Source of the DNA: Polaromonas sp. JS666
Lineage (GTDB): Bacteria > Pseudomonadota > Gammaproteobacteria > Burkholderiales > Burkholderiaceae_C
DNA length: 64,000 nucleotides
Direction of reading: 5' to 3'
Assembly: GCF_000013865.1 (NCBI RefSeq)
Contig: NC_007948.1
Location: 4,765,001 to 4,829,000 of the forward strand
Shown here: positions 17,416-26,246 of the stretch, piece by piece
How positions within the stretch are numbered: position 1 is the first letter of the stretch
How the letters are laid out: each line of letters starts with the position of its first letter
Position numbers and translations under genes: made by a program
Notes under the pieces: model-generated
What the model was told of the DNA's origin: nothing
Database searches by the model: none
The model's input: only the letters and a program-made list of their open reading frames with translations

Positions 17416-18588
17416 TCACACCAGAAAGCGTTGCGCCAGCAGCACCCAGTAGGCCGCGCCCACGGGCAGGTTGGCATCGTTGAAGTCGTAGCCTGGGTTG
17501 TGCACCATACAGGCGCCGGCGCTGTCGCCATCGCCGTTGCCGATAAACAGATAACTGCCGGGCACGCGCTCCAGCATGAAGGCGAAGTCTTCACTGCCGG
17601 ACACGGCCGGGCCCTGCAGGGTCACGCGCCCGGCGCCGACCAGCTCCAGCGCCACCTCGCGGGCAAAGGCGGTTTCGCCGGGTGTGTTGACCAGCACCGC
17701 GTAACCGGGCCGCCAGGCTATCTGCGCCTGCACCTCAAAGCTTTCGGCCTGCGCGGCGATCAACGCCCTGATGCGCTGCTCCAGCTTGCTGCGCACCTCT
17801 CGGTCCAGCGCGCGCACGCTGAGCTCCAGCGTCGCGCTTTGCGGGATCACGTTGTTGGCCTTGCCGGCGTGCAGCGCGCCCACCGTGACCACCGCCATCT
17901 GCAGCGGGTCGATGTTGCGCGAGACGATGGTCTGCAGCGCCATCACGATGCTGGCGGCCGCCACAACGGGGTCGGCCGCGCGGTGCGGCATGGCGCCATG
18001 ACCACCCACGCCGGTCAGCGTGACGGTGGCGTAGTCTGACGAGGCCATGGCCGGGCCTTCGCGCAGCACCAGCCGGCCCTGCGGTATGCCGGGCATGTTG
18101 TGCATGGCGAAGACCGCATCGCAGGGGTACTTCTCGAACAGGCCGTCGTCCATCATGTGCAGCGCGCCGCCGCCGCCTTCTTCGGCCGGCTGGAAGATCA
18201 GGTTCAAGGTGCCGGAAAAGCGCCCATGCTCGGCGAGGTGGCGCGCGGCGGCCAGCAGCATGGCGGTGTGGCCGTCGTGGCCGCAGGCGTGCATCACGCC
18301 CGCATGGCAACTGGCGTGCGGCAGGCCGGTGGCCTCGTGGATGGGCAGGGCGTCCATGTCGGCGCGCAGCCCGAGCCGGCGCTGGCCGTCGCCACGCACC
18401 AGCCGGCCGACCAAGCCGGTGCCGCCCAGGCCGCGCTCGACCGCGTAGCCCCAGCCTTGCAGCTTCTCGGCCACCAGGGCCGAGGTGCGGTGCTCGTCGA
18501 AGGCCAGTTCGGGGTGGCGGTGGATGTCGCGCCGCAGGCCGATGAACTCATCGGCCTGCGCGTGCAGTTCTTCAAGCAAGGGGCTCAT
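17416..18588 (-). CDS. M20-family amidohydrolase (hippurate-hydrolase-like)
   Basis: 390 residues, typical of the AmhX/HipO/IAA-amino-acid hydrolase branch. Metal-site stretches: GLRADMDALPIHE, HACGHDGHTAMLLAAAR, FQPAEEGGGGALHMM, and the late His region. The N-terminus HAQADEFIGLRRDIHRHPEL is characteristic. It cleaves an N-acyl or amide bond of a small molecule in the cytosol. It follows a Bug receptor by nine bases, so receptor and enzyme probably share a ligand such as an acylated amino acid. Confidence 0.88.
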   Translation of the reverse strand: MSPLLEELHAQADEFIGLRRDIHRHPELAFDEHRTSALVAEKLQGWGYAVERGLGGTGLVGRLVRGDGQRRLGLRADMDALPIHEATGLPHASCHAGVMHACGHDGHTAMLLAAARHLAEHGRFSGTLNLIFQPAEEGGGGALHMMDDGLFEKYPCDAVFAMHNMPGIPQGRLVLREGPAMASSDYATVTLTGVGGHGAMPHRAADPVVAAASIVMALQTIVSRNIDPLQMAVVTVGALHAGKANNVIPQSATLELSVRALDREVRSKLEQRIRALIAAQAESFEVQAQIAWRPGYAVLVNTPGETAFAREVALELVGAGRVTLQGPAVSGSEDFAFMLERVPGSYLFIGNGDGDSAGACMVHNPGYDFNDANLPVGAAYWVLLAQRFLV

Positions 18589-18597
18589 GGGCGTGCC

Positions 18598-19578
18598 TCA
18601 CTGCGGCTGCAGATTGATCGATTTGGCGATACTGCGGTAGCGCGCGGTCTCGGCCTCGAAGAACTTCGCCGATTCGGCCAGCGACAGGGGCGGCGATACC
18701 TGGGCCGCCTGCGCCTCCAGTTGCGTGCGCACAGAGGTATCTTTCAGCGTCTCGCCGATGGCCTTGTGCAGCCGCTGCACCACGCTTTCCGGCGTGTTCC
18801 TCGGCACCATGAGGCCGCTCCAGATCTTGTACGAGAAGTTCTTCAGCTCCTTGCCTTCGCTGGCGGCCGGCACGTTCTTCAGCAGCTCGGACCGCTGCGC
18901 GCCCAGCTGGCCTATCACCTTGAGCCGGCCCTGCTCGGCCAGCGCGCCCATGCCGGCGCTGTACACCAGCACGGCGAAGTCGACCTGGCCGCCGCCGATG
19001 TCCTGCAGCAGCGGCGCATTGCCCTTGTACGGCGCATGCGTGAGCTTGATGCCGGCGACTTGCTGCACGTTCTCGAGGATCAGGTGGTACAGCGAGCCTA
19101 TACCCACGCTGCCGTAGGTCAGCGGCTTGTCGCCCGACTTGCGCGCCAGCGCGATCAATTCGTCAACGCTGTTGGCCGGCAGGTCCTTGCGCGCGACGAA
19201 CACCATCACCGACTCGGCCACCGGATGCACCAGGCGGAAGTCTTCGGCCTTGAGTTTGACGGCCGCGTTGGCCAGCGGCGAAAGAATCACCTCGTTCGGC
19301 GACCCCTGGAACAGGTAGTAGCCGTCTGCGGGCGCCGCCAGCACCTTCTGCGCGGCCAGCGCGCCGGCGACGCCGCCCAGGTTTTCCACGATCACCTGCT
19401 GGCCCAGCTCCTTGCCCAGCGGCACGGTGAAGATACGCGCGATCGCATCGGATGGCCCGCCCGCCGGGTAGGGCACCATCAGGTTGACCGGCTTGGTCGG
19501 GTAGGTTTGGGCGAGGGCGCCGCCGGTGGCCAGCAGCAGACCTGCCAGCAGGGCGCCGAATTTCTTGAATGTGTTCAC
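18598..19578 (-). CDS. Bug-family solute receptor
   Basis: 326 residues from a GTG at 19578 preceded by GGAGACAT; an ATG 18 codons upstream would spoil the signal peptide. Signal KKFGALLAGLLLATGGALAQ, then YPTKPVNLMVPYPAGGPSDA, and PYKGNAPLLQDIGGGQVDF. The usual ADGYTLL is PADGYYLFQG here, and the C-terminal LPDVPTxxE motif is replaced by LLKNVPAASEGKE, so the ligand pocket is likely different from the other receptors in the window. First gene of an operon with the amidohydrolase, divergent from a LysR gene. Confidence 0.88.
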   Translation of the reverse strand: MNTFKKFGALLAGLLLATGGALAQTYPTKPVNLMVPYPAGGPSDAIARIFTVPLGKELGQQVIVENLGGVAGALAAQKVLAAPADGYYLFQGSPNEVILSPLANAAVKLKAEDFRLVHPVAESVMVFVARKDLPANSVDELIALARKSGDKPLTYGSVGIGSLYHLILENVQQVAGIKLTHAPYKGNAPLLQDIGGGQVDFAVLVYSAGMGALAEQGRLKVIGQLGAQRSELLKNVPAASEGKELKNFSYKIWSGLMVPRNTPESVVQRLHKAIGETLKDTSVRTQLEAQAAQVSPPLSLAESAKFFEAETARYRSIAKSINLQPQ

Positions 19579-19639
19579 GGGATGTCTCCTTGGAATGAGT
19601 GCATGGGGGATGCACTTGAGGATGCTAGACATCCCGAAC

Positions 19640-19658
19640 TAATGTGTCCAATGCATTA
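19640..19658. promoter_or_regulatory. Candidate LysR-type operator
   Basis: TAATG-N9-CATTA, a 19-base interrupted dyad in the gap between the divergent bug/amidohydrolase operon and the lysR gene. The AT-rich sequence after it probably holds the promoters. Confidence 0.4.
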
Positions 19659-19703
19659 TTTTTGTGATTAGTATTCGTATTACTCATTCAATTCGCCTGC
19701 ACC

Positions 19704-20606
19704 ATGAACCTCCAACACCTCGAACACCTGCTCGCCGTGGCCGAGACCGGTTCTTTCAGCCGCGCTGCCGAGCAGCAGCATCTGACGCAGTCGGCCCTGA
19801 GCCGCAGCATCCAGACCCTGGAAGGCGACCTGGGCGCGCGCCTGATCGACCGCACTGGCAAGCGCAACGAGCTCACGCCGCTGGGCCAGGCCGTCGCCGT
19901 GCGCGCCCGGCGCATGGTGTTCGAGGCGGCCGAGCTGCGCCGCAGTGCCGAGCTGCTCAAGCAAGGCGACCTGGGCGCCATCCGCATCGGCCTAGGTTCG
20001 GGGCCGGGCGTGATGCTGATGACGCCGTTTCTCGTATACATGGCCCAGCACCATCCGGGCGTGCAGGTCAGCGTGTCGCCGGGCGCGACGGAGTTGCAGC
20101 TGATGCTGCTGCGCCAGCGCACACTTGACGCGCTGGTCATCGACGTTCGCCGCATCGCGCCGGCACCCGACCTGGCCATCGAGAACCTGACCGAACTGCG
20201 CGCAGGCTTTGTCTGCCGCAGCGGCCACCCCTTGCTGCAGGCCGGCAGGCCCGTGTCTTTTGACGAGATGCTGCGCTACCCGCTGGCCTCGACGCCGCTC
20301 AGCGCGGAAGTGGCGCATAGGCTGGTCAACCGCTTCGGGCCGCGGGCCGACCCGCAGCAGGCCGTGAGCCTGCGTTGCGACGACATCACGAGCCTGATCG
20401 AAACGGTCAAGGCCTCGGACGCGATCTACCAGGGCATCGTGGCGGCTGCACGCGCCGGCATCGAGGCTGGACAGCTGGCCGAACTGGCGACCGAGCCGCC
20501 GTTGGCCATTGGCGCGCGCTTTGCGTTCGTCACGCTGGCCGGGCGCACCGAGGCGCCGTCGATGGGTTTGTTTCGCCAGTTTGTGGCTGAGCGGCTGCGC
20601 GACTGA
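19704..20606 (+). CDS. LysR-family regulator
   Basis: 300 residues. N-terminal helix-turn-helix: MNLQHLEHLLAVAETGSFSR and then SQ-type recognition helix LTQSALSRSIQTLE. The effector domain starts near residue 90. Divergent from the bug-amidohydrolase operon with a 125-base gap, so it is the probable regulator of that operon. Confidence 0.92.
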   Translation: MNLQHLEHLLAVAETGSFSRAAEQQHLTQSALSRSIQTLEGDLGARLIDRTGKRNELTPLGQAVAVRARRMVFEAAELRRSAELLKQGDLGAIRIGLGSGPGVMLMTPFLVYMAQHHPGVQVSVSPGATELQLMLLRQRTLDALVIDVRRIAPAPDLAIENLTELRAGFVCRSGHPLLQAGRPVSFDEMLRYPLASTPLSAEVAHRLVNRFGPRADPQQAVSLRCDDITSLIETVKASDAIYQGIVAAARAGIEAGQLAELATEPPLAIGARFAFVTLAGRTEAPSMGLFRQFVAERLRD

Positions 20607-20637
20607 ATGTCAGCAGACATCCGATCAGGTGCAACCC

Positions 20638-20659
20638 AGCGGCAGCATCGGGCCGCTGC
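20638..20659. terminator. Weak hairpin between convergent genes
   Basis: CAGCGGC (20638-20644) and GCCGCTG (20653-20659) form a 7-bp stem between the stop of lysR and the stop of the next bug gene. There is no T-run, so it may be only a pause or Rho-related structure. Confidence 0.3.
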
Positions 20660-20696
20660 TGCATGCATGGCACCGAGTCCCGGCGCGGTTCCCGTA

Positions 20697-21710
20697 TCAG
20701 CTTGCTGTCGCGCCGGACTTCTTCACGAGCTCGGCCCAGCGCGCGATCTCGGACTTCATGTGCGCCGCGAGTTCTTCGGGCGAGCTGCCCACGATCTCCA
20801 TGCCGAGCTGGTCGGTCAGCTTGGCCGCCACGTCCGGCATCTTCAGGATTTTGACAATCTCGACATTGAGCCGCTGCACGATGGGCTGCGGTGTTCCCTT
20901 GGGCGCATACACCGCCTGCCACGAGGCCATCTGGAAGTTCTTGATGCCCGCTTCCATCATGGTGGGCAGGCTGGGTGCCAGCGCCATGCGTTTGGGGGTG
21001 GTCACCGCGAGCAGCTTGAGCCGGCCGGCCTGGGCCAGCGACACGGCGGCCGTCATCTGGTCAAACATGAAGGTCACCTGGCCGGACGAGACATCCAGCA
21101 TGGCGGGCGGTGTGCCTTTGTAGGCGATGTGGGTGAGCGGCACGCCAATCAGGTCGGCAAACATCTCGCCGGCCAGATGGGTCGAAGTGCCCGCGCCCGA
21201 GGAGGCGAAGTTGCGCCGGGACGGTTCGCGCTTGAGCAAGGCCACCAGGTCCGCCACCGAATTGATGCCCAGGTTGGGGTTGACGATCAACACATTGGGC
21301 AGCATGGCGACCAGTGCCACCGGCTCAAAGTCCTTCACGGGGTCGTACGGCAGGTTTTTGTAGAGGCTGGCATTGATGGCGTGCGTGCTGATGGTGCCAC
21401 CCAGCAGCGTGTGGCCATCCGCCCTGGCCTTGGCCACGTAGGTCGCGCCCACGGCACCGGCGGCCCCCGGCTTGTTGTCGACGATCACCGGCTGGCCCAG
21501 TATTTCGGCCAGCTTCTGCGACAGCGTCCGGCCAATCACGTCGGTGGAACCACCCGGCGTGAACGGAACAACATAGGTGATGGGCTTTGAGGGCCAGCCC
21601 GGGGTGGGGAGGTCCGCGGCGCTCACCGTGGCCGGCAATGGGAGCAAACCGCCCAGGCCCAGGCCACCCAAACCAAGAACGGCCTTGCGGCGAGAGAGAT
21701 GTGTCGTCAT
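20697..21710 (-). CDS. Bug-family solute receptor, LacI-regulated
   Basis: 337 residues from the ATG at 21710, which has AAGGAA upstream. The signal begins HLSRRKAVLGLGGLGLGGLL, with an RR pair and a Gly-rich core that resembles a Tat signal more than a Sec signal. Mature part: WPSKPITYVVPFTPGGSTDV, RADGHTLLGGTIS, HIAYKGTPPAMLDVSSGQV. A LacI gene lies 110 bases upstream in the same direction, and a perfect LacI-type palindrome sits 63 bases before this start. Confidence 0.9.
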   Translation of the reverse strand: MTTHLSRRKAVLGLGGLGLGGLLPLPATVSAADLPTPGWPSKPITYVVPFTPGGSTDVIGRTLSQKLAEILGQPVIVDNKPGAAGAVGATYVAKARADGHTLLGGTISTHAINASLYKNLPYDPVKDFEPVALVAMLPNVLIVNPNLGINSVADLVALLKREPSRRNFASSGAGTSTHLAGEMFADLIGVPLTHIAYKGTPPAMLDVSSGQVTFMFDQMTAAVSLAQAGRLKLLAVTTPKRMALAPSLPTMMEAGIKNFQMASWQAVYAPKGTPQPIVQRLNVEIVKILKMPDVAAKLTDQLGMEIVGSSPEELAAHMKSEIARWAELVKKSGATAS

Positions 21711-21772
21711 CACGGTTTCCTTATGAAGAGCGTTGCATACAGGCAACAAGATAGATGCGCCGAAAAACAGAA

Positions 21773-21786
21773 TGTTAGCGCTAACA
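21773..21786. promoter_or_regulatory. LacI-family operator 1
   Basis: TGTTAGCGCTAACA, a perfect 14-base palindrome with the central CG typical of LacI/GalR operators, upstream of the bug gene. A near-identical site lies in front of the lacI-type gene itself. Confidence 0.75.
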
Positions 21787-21820
21787 ATTTATTATAAAAC
21801 ACGAACCTGGCGCACTCAGG

Positions 21821-22852
21821 TCAGGCGCTGCCTCTTTGGATGATGGAAAACCCGATATCGCGCACCGGGGGGCCGACATCGCGGTTTGCCACCCGGTCCA
21901 GAATGAAGTTGGCGGCCTGCCGGCCGATGGCGGTGCCGTCGATGCTTACGGTGCTCAGTTGCGGATAGGTGAAGGCGGCGAACGGCAGGTCGCCAAAGCC
22001 CATCACGGCGATATCTTCCGGCACGCGCAGCCCGGTGGCGTGGGCCTCGGTGATGACGCCATGGGCAATCACGTCGGAGCTGCAAAACACCACGTCAAGG
22101 CCGGGATGGCTGGCGCGCAGCTCGGCAAATCCGGCCCGCCCGTTGCCAAGCGAAGACGGCGACGGCACCACACACGCCGGAATGCCCGGCACACCCAGCT
22201 CGGCAAAACGCTGCTCGAATCCGACCCGGCGCCGCGTCGCGCGCTCATCGCTGGCACTGACGATGCCGGGCCGGTGAAAGCCTCGCCCATGAAGGTAATC
22301 GGCCACCGCGGCGCCCACTTTCTCGTGGGAAAATCCCACAATCATGTCGAGCGGCGTGGGCGTGATGTCCCAGGTTTCAACCACAGGTATGCCGGACGCC
22401 AGCAGGCGCCGCCGCCCTTCGGCGGAGTGCATGATGCCGATCAGCACGATGCCGTCGGGCCGGCGCCCGATGATGGCGTCCAGCAGGGCGTCTTCCCGCG
22501 CGCCGCCATAGCCGCTCTGGCCCAGCATCAGCTGGCAGCCAGCCTCGGCGAGGGCATCGGTCAGCGCCTGGATGGTTTCCAGAAACACCGGTCCGGCGAT
22601 CGTCGGCACCAGCGCAGCCACCAGCCGGCTCCGGTTCGATGCCAGTCCGCCCGCGACAAGATTGGGCACATAACCGCTGCGCGCGATCGCGCCGCGCACG
22701 CGCTCCAGCGTGTCGGGCGACACGGCGGCGGGCGTGTTGAGGGCGCGCGAAACGGTAATGGCCGACACGCCGGCAAGCTTGGCCACATCATTGAGCGTGA
22801 TGCCGCCCGTGCCTGGCCTGGCGGCCCGGCCTGGCTTTTTCAGGGAATCCAT
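21821..22852 (-). CDS. LacI/GntR-family repressor
   Basis: 343 residues. The LacI helix-turn-helix is at about residues 18-45: ITLNDVAKLAGVSAITVSRA followed by LNTPAAVSPDTLERV, with hinge helix VAGGLASNRSR. The rest is a periplasmic-binding-protein-like effector domain (LVAALVPTIAGPVFLETIQA, GFGDLPFAAFTYPQLSTV) of the GntR-like branch. It probably represses the downstream Bug gene and itself through the two palindromes. The effector is probably the receptor's ligand or a product of it. Confidence 0.93.
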   Translation of the reverse strand: MDSLKKPGRAARPGTGGITLNDVAKLAGVSAITVSRALNTPAAVSPDTLERVRGAIARSGYVPNLVAGGLASNRSRLVAALVPTIAGPVFLETIQALTDALAEAGCQLMLGQSGYGGAREDALLDAIIGRRPDGIVLIGIMHSAEGRRRLLASGIPVVETWDITPTPLDMIVGFSHEKVGAAVADYLHGRGFHRPGIVSASDERATRRRVGFEQRFAELGVPGIPACVVPSPSSLGNGRAGFAELRASHPGLDVVFCSSDVIAHGVITEAHATGLRVPEDIAVMGFGDLPFAAFTYPQLSTVSIDGTAIGRQAANFILDRVANRDVGPPVRDIGFSIIQRGSA

Positions 22853-23161
22853 GCGCTGATGTTAACGCTAACTTGCACGGACCTTGACTGCTGGCCCAGC
22901 GCCAGGGGAGATACGTGGCGCAGGCGGTGACGGCAACCCTGAACATGCCGCAAGGGGATATCCGGCAAGGAAAAAAGAGAGGCCGGTTAAGAGAGGCCGG
23001 TTTGTCTGTGTAAAGTAGAAACCAATTGAAACACTTTGCAAGTGTCGCAATGAATTGGCCGTTGCCCTTTAACCTCGGAGCTCTCCGTTCAGGCATTGGC
23101 GGTTGCAACCAGCCCGGCTGAGTGTCATTATCCAAAAAATTTTCCCGCAAACCCGCTCTAG
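22853..23161. other. Regulatory gap upstream of lacI-type and DUF1631 genes
   Basis: No gene seen. It contains LacI operator 2, a perfect 12-bp direct repeat GAGAGGCCGGTT (22977-22988, 22991-23002), and nested dyads CCAATT (23022-23027) / AATTGG (23053-23058) around ACACTT-TGC-AAGTGT (23031-23045). The nested dyads would form a hairpin in the leader of the DUF1631 gene. Confidence 0.6.
22860..22873. promoter_or_regulatory. LacI-family operator 2
   Basis: TGTTAACGCTAACT, matching operator 1 at 12 of 14 positions, starts eight bases before the start codon of the LacI-type gene. This suggests autoregulation. Confidence 0.7.
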
Positions 23162-25726
23162 ATGGCCTCGCAACCTGAAGTTCTTCAATCCTGCATAGAG
23201 GAAGCCGCAAAAGCAGCCAAGCCGGCACTGGAACGCTGCATCGAGGATGCAGTTGCAGCGCTGGAGCTCGCGCAAAGTCAAAGTGCCAGTGCGGCAGAGC
23301 GCGAGGAACTCACTGCAGCCTGCCGCGCCTTGCTGGAACACAAGACAAACTGGAGCACGCAGTACAGGGCCGACCTGCTTGTGGTTTTCAGGACCCAGGC
23401 CGCAGAGGCAGCGCAAGCGACCTTGACGCCGGCCGGTGTATCGCCGCGCAGCCCGGGCGTCGCCTCGACAAGCTCGCTCTCCTCCATCGAAGCGTTTTCG
23501 CTGGTCGAGGACGCCGATGTGTCCCTGGCGATTGAGTCGTCGCGGCTGCTGCAGCTGGTTTTACCGGCGGTAGAGCAAAGCCTCGCTGAACTCAACACGC
23601 TGATCAGCGCCGTACAAGGCCTGCCCAATGTGCGGCCTGAACTCAACCCGCTGCGGCCGGAGGTCTTTGCGCAGACGCTTCAGCAAATGATTTTTGCGGC
23701 GCCCGTCGATCGGGCCGTCTGCACACTGTGGATCAAATACCTGGCCGCCCCGCTCGGGCGCGAACTCAAGCTGGTGTATGAACGCCTGATCAACCAGCTT
23801 GAGCTGGCCAATGTACAGGGCGCTGGCTACCGCGTGCTGCAAACACCTGCCAGTGGCGGCAGCAAAAGCAGGGGCAACCCGCAGACAGGGACCGGCCAGG
23901 GCGCTGGCCGCGCAGAGGAGTCGTTCCGCCCCCCGCCGGTCGGCTATGTGTCTGACGAGCCCCTGCGGCCCTCGCAGTTTGCCGACCTGACCGACCCCGA
24001 GGTCAAGAGCGACCTGTTCCATGATTTCCTGTTCAATGGCGCAAGCAACGCCCAGCGCGGCCTGGCACCCGCCTACTACGACAGCATTGAAGAAGAACTG
24101 AAGGCGCTGAAAGCAGCGCGCGAGACGGCACAGGCTCCGCTGGAGTCACGCTCTGCACCGCTTTCCGGCTATCAGAAAGTGCCGGCCGTCGACCGCCCCC
24201 AGCGGGTGGTCGATGAACGCAGCCAGCTGAGCCAGCAGGTCTGGGGCGCTTATGGGCGCCCCAGGGAACGCGACATTGTCCGGACCCAGCTGAAGAAGGA
24301 AGCCAGGCAGGTCGGCCAGGTGATGGGGCTGGAGGTGGTGCGCAAGCTGGTCAGCCATGTGGCACAGGACCCGCGCCTGCTGGCGCCGGTACGCGAGGCC
24401 ATCGTGGCGCTTGAGCCGTCGCTGATGCGACTGGCCATGGTGGATCCGCATTTTTTCAGCGACGAGGACCATCCCGGCCGGCGCCTGATGGAGCGCGTGG
24501 CCCAACGCAGCTTCAGCTACAACGACGAGTTCAGTACAGAGTTCTCGGAGTTTCTCCAGCCGGTCATACGCGCCTTCAACAAACTCAACGGACGGGACAT
24601 CCAGGACGCCCAGCCTTTCGACTCCGCGCTGGCCACACTGGCCCAGCACTGGGACGAACAGGACCAGTTCGAAGCCAAAAACCGCGACAACCTGCTGCAG
24701 GCCCTGCGATTTGCGGAGGAACGCCAAACCCTCGCCGATGAGATTGCCCTGGAGCTGAGCAGGCGTTCGGACCTGGGGGATGTACCGGCTCTGGTACTGG
24801 ACTTCCTGTTCGAGTCCTGGGCGCTCGCCATGGCCCATGCCCGGCTCACCGACACGCGCAATCAGGTCGACCCGGAAGGTTTTGGTTCGGTGGTGCCCGA
24901 CCTGCTGTGGAGCGTCAAACGGGAAGTGACCCTGAAGCGCCCCGCCAAACTGTTCGAGATGCTGCCGGGCCTGCTGGGCAAACTTCACGCCGGGCTGGCC
25001 TTGCTGGGCCAGGACCCGCGCGAAAGCGAGACATTCTTTGAAGAGCTGATGAAGCTGCACCGGCCGGTACTCAAGCTGCGCCGGCTCAAGAGCCAGCGTG
25101 ACGCGGAGGAGTCCGGTGCCATGCCGCTGGAGCCTGAAGAAGCCCCGGCCCCCACATTCATCACCGACACCAGCACCGAACCCCGCCAGGCCCGATCAGC
25201 CGCGCCCCCCTGGCTGGGCCGCGATGACCTGGATGCTGCCGGATTTGAGGATACGCTGCCCACCGCGCCCGGAGAACTCGCGCCGCTGGAAGACGACACC
25301 CCTGCCGTGGCCGAGTCAGCGACAACCGACGATCCGGCCGGGACCCCAGAAACACAGCCGGCGCAGCAGCAGGGCGTTCCATCTCCAGCAACCGGCCCAG
25401 CCATCGCCCCGGCCGAAGCCGAGCGCCTGCTGCGCGGCCTGCAGGCGGGCCACTGGGTCGACCTGTATTCCAAGCACCGCTGGCTGCGCGCCCAGCTGAT
25501 CTGGGCCGGCACCAAGGGCACGCTCTTCATGTTTGTGAGCCATGGCGGGCAACCCCATTCCATGACACGGCGAAGCTGCGAGCGACTGATCCGGGACCGC
25601 CTGCTGCGGCCCGTCGATACCCAAGGCGTGGTCGGCCAGGCGCTCGACGCGCTGGCCCTGGAGGCGGATGCCTCCGCCGGCGCGCCCGGGGATGTCTCGG
25701 CACCAGCAGACCTCATGAACGCTTGA
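23162..25726 (+). CDS. DUF1631 family protein
   Basis: 854 residues, no signal peptide or membrane segment seen. The order of stretches matches the DUF1631 family as I know it: an N-terminal helical region, VGYVSDEPLRPSQFADLTD, a long alpha-helical middle (VMGLEVVRKLVSHVAQDPRL, LEPSLMRLAMVDPHFF, FSYNDEFSTEFSEFLQPV), a low-complexity acidic/Pro stretch near 660-750, and a C-terminal segment WVDLYSKHRWLRAQLIWAGT followed by LFMFVSHGGQPHSMTRRSCE. That last part has the look of a PilZ-like or small beta domain, which is only an impression. Function unknown. It stands alone with its own structured leader. Confidence 0.8.
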   Translation: MASQPEVLQSCIEEAAKAAKPALERCIEDAVAALELAQSQSASAAEREELTAACRALLEHKTNWSTQYRADLLVVFRTQAAEAAQATLTPAGVSPRSPGVASTSSLSSIEAFSLVEDADVSLAIESSRLLQLVLPAVEQSLAELNTLISAVQGLPNVRPELNPLRPEVFAQTLQQMIFAAPVDRAVCTLWIKYLAAPLGRELKLVYERLINQLELANVQGAGYRVLQTPASGGSKSRGNPQTGTGQGAGRAEESFRPPPVGYVSDEPLRPSQFADLTDPEVKSDLFHDFLFNGASNAQRGLAPAYYDSIEEELKALKAARETAQAPLESRSAPLSGYQKVPAVDRPQRVVDERSQLSQQVWGAYGRPRERDIVRTQLKKEARQVGQVMGLEVVRKLVSHVAQDPRLLAPVREAIVALEPSLMRLAMVDPHFFSDEDHPGRRLMERVAQRSFSYNDEFSTEFSEFLQPVIRAFNKLNGRDIQDAQPFDSALATLAQHWDEQDQFEAKNRDNLLQALRFAEERQTLADEIALELSRRSDLGDVPALVLDFLFESWALAMAHARLTDTRNQVDPEGFGSVVPDLLWSVKREVTLKRPAKLFEMLPGLLGKLHAGLALLGQDPRESETFFEELMKLHRPVLKLRRLKSQRDAEESGAMPLEPEEAPAPTFITDTSTEPRQARSAAPPWLGRDDLDAAGFEDTLPTAPGELAPLEDDTPAVAESATTDDPAGTPETQPAQQQGVPSPATGPAIAPAEAERLLRGLQAGHWVDLYSKHRWLRAQLIWAGTKGTLFMFVSHGGQPHSMTRRSCERLIRDRLLRPVDTQGVVGQALDALALEADASAGAPGDVSAPADLMNA

Positions 25727-25834
25727 GCGCCTGAGCACTTAAGCTCGCAAGCGCTTTTTCCTGGTCCGCCAACCCGCAAGGTTGCGGTATGGTCGGCGCT
25801 AACGACCTCGACCGGCATGCAGGGGCCAGGGTTT

Positions 25835-25851
25835 CCTGAAACAATTTCAGG
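25835..25851. other. Hairpin CCTGAAA-CAA-TTTCAGG
   Basis: Perfect 7-bp stem with a 3-base loop, 108 bases after the DUF1631 stop and 57 bases before the small Pro-rich gene. There is no T-run, so it may be an operator or an mRNA end structure. Confidence 0.35.
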
Positions 25852-25888
25852 TGTAACGCCCCTGAACTTGTCACAATAATTCCTCTCT

Positions 25889-25908
25889 GATCGAATCAGA
25901 TCGAATCA
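25889..25908. repeat. Tandem repeat at the start of the Pro-rich gene
   Basis: GATCGAATCA occurs twice head to tail, the second copy running into the ATG at 25908. It occupies the space where a ribosome site would be expected, and no Shine-Dalgarno sequence is visible. Confidence 0.6.
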
Positions 25909-26066
25909 TGAAGTCCAGCCACCCACGGCCCCCACCCTTGCCCGGCGGCCCACCGGTCGATGATCCCGACGAGCCGCCCAGCCTGCCGGTGCAGCCTGAC
26001 GACAGGGACCTGCCCGCGCCGGGCATCCCCGACGACGAAGATCCGGTCCGCAAGACGCCACTTTGA
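25908..26066 (+). CDS. Small proline/aspartate-rich protein
   Basis: 52 residues: a basic start followed by RPPPLPGGPPVDDPDEPP and a second acidic half ending in DDEDPVRKTPL. I do not recognise a function. I recall small Pro/Asp-rich hypotheticals of similar style from the Comamonadaceae, and the composition is strongly non-random for this frame. No ribosome site is visible; the tandem 10-bp repeat precedes the start. It lies between the DUF1631 gene and the Crp-like gene. Confidence 0.5.
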   Translation: MKSSHPRPPPLPGGPPVDDPDEPPSLPVQPDDRDLPAPGIPDDEDPVRKTPL

Positions 26067-26246
26067 GCCTGACGGAGACATCCGCCACGGCGTGTCCACC
26101 CGCTGCCTGTCCGCCCGCTCCTTGGTTCCGCGGAGCAGGATACACATGGATGCAGATCGCAGCGATAACTTCCAGTTCCCATCGATGGAAAGGCCTAGAC
26201 TGGGGCTGCCGACGGCTTTCCGTGAGAGCCAGCAGGAGGTAGCTCG

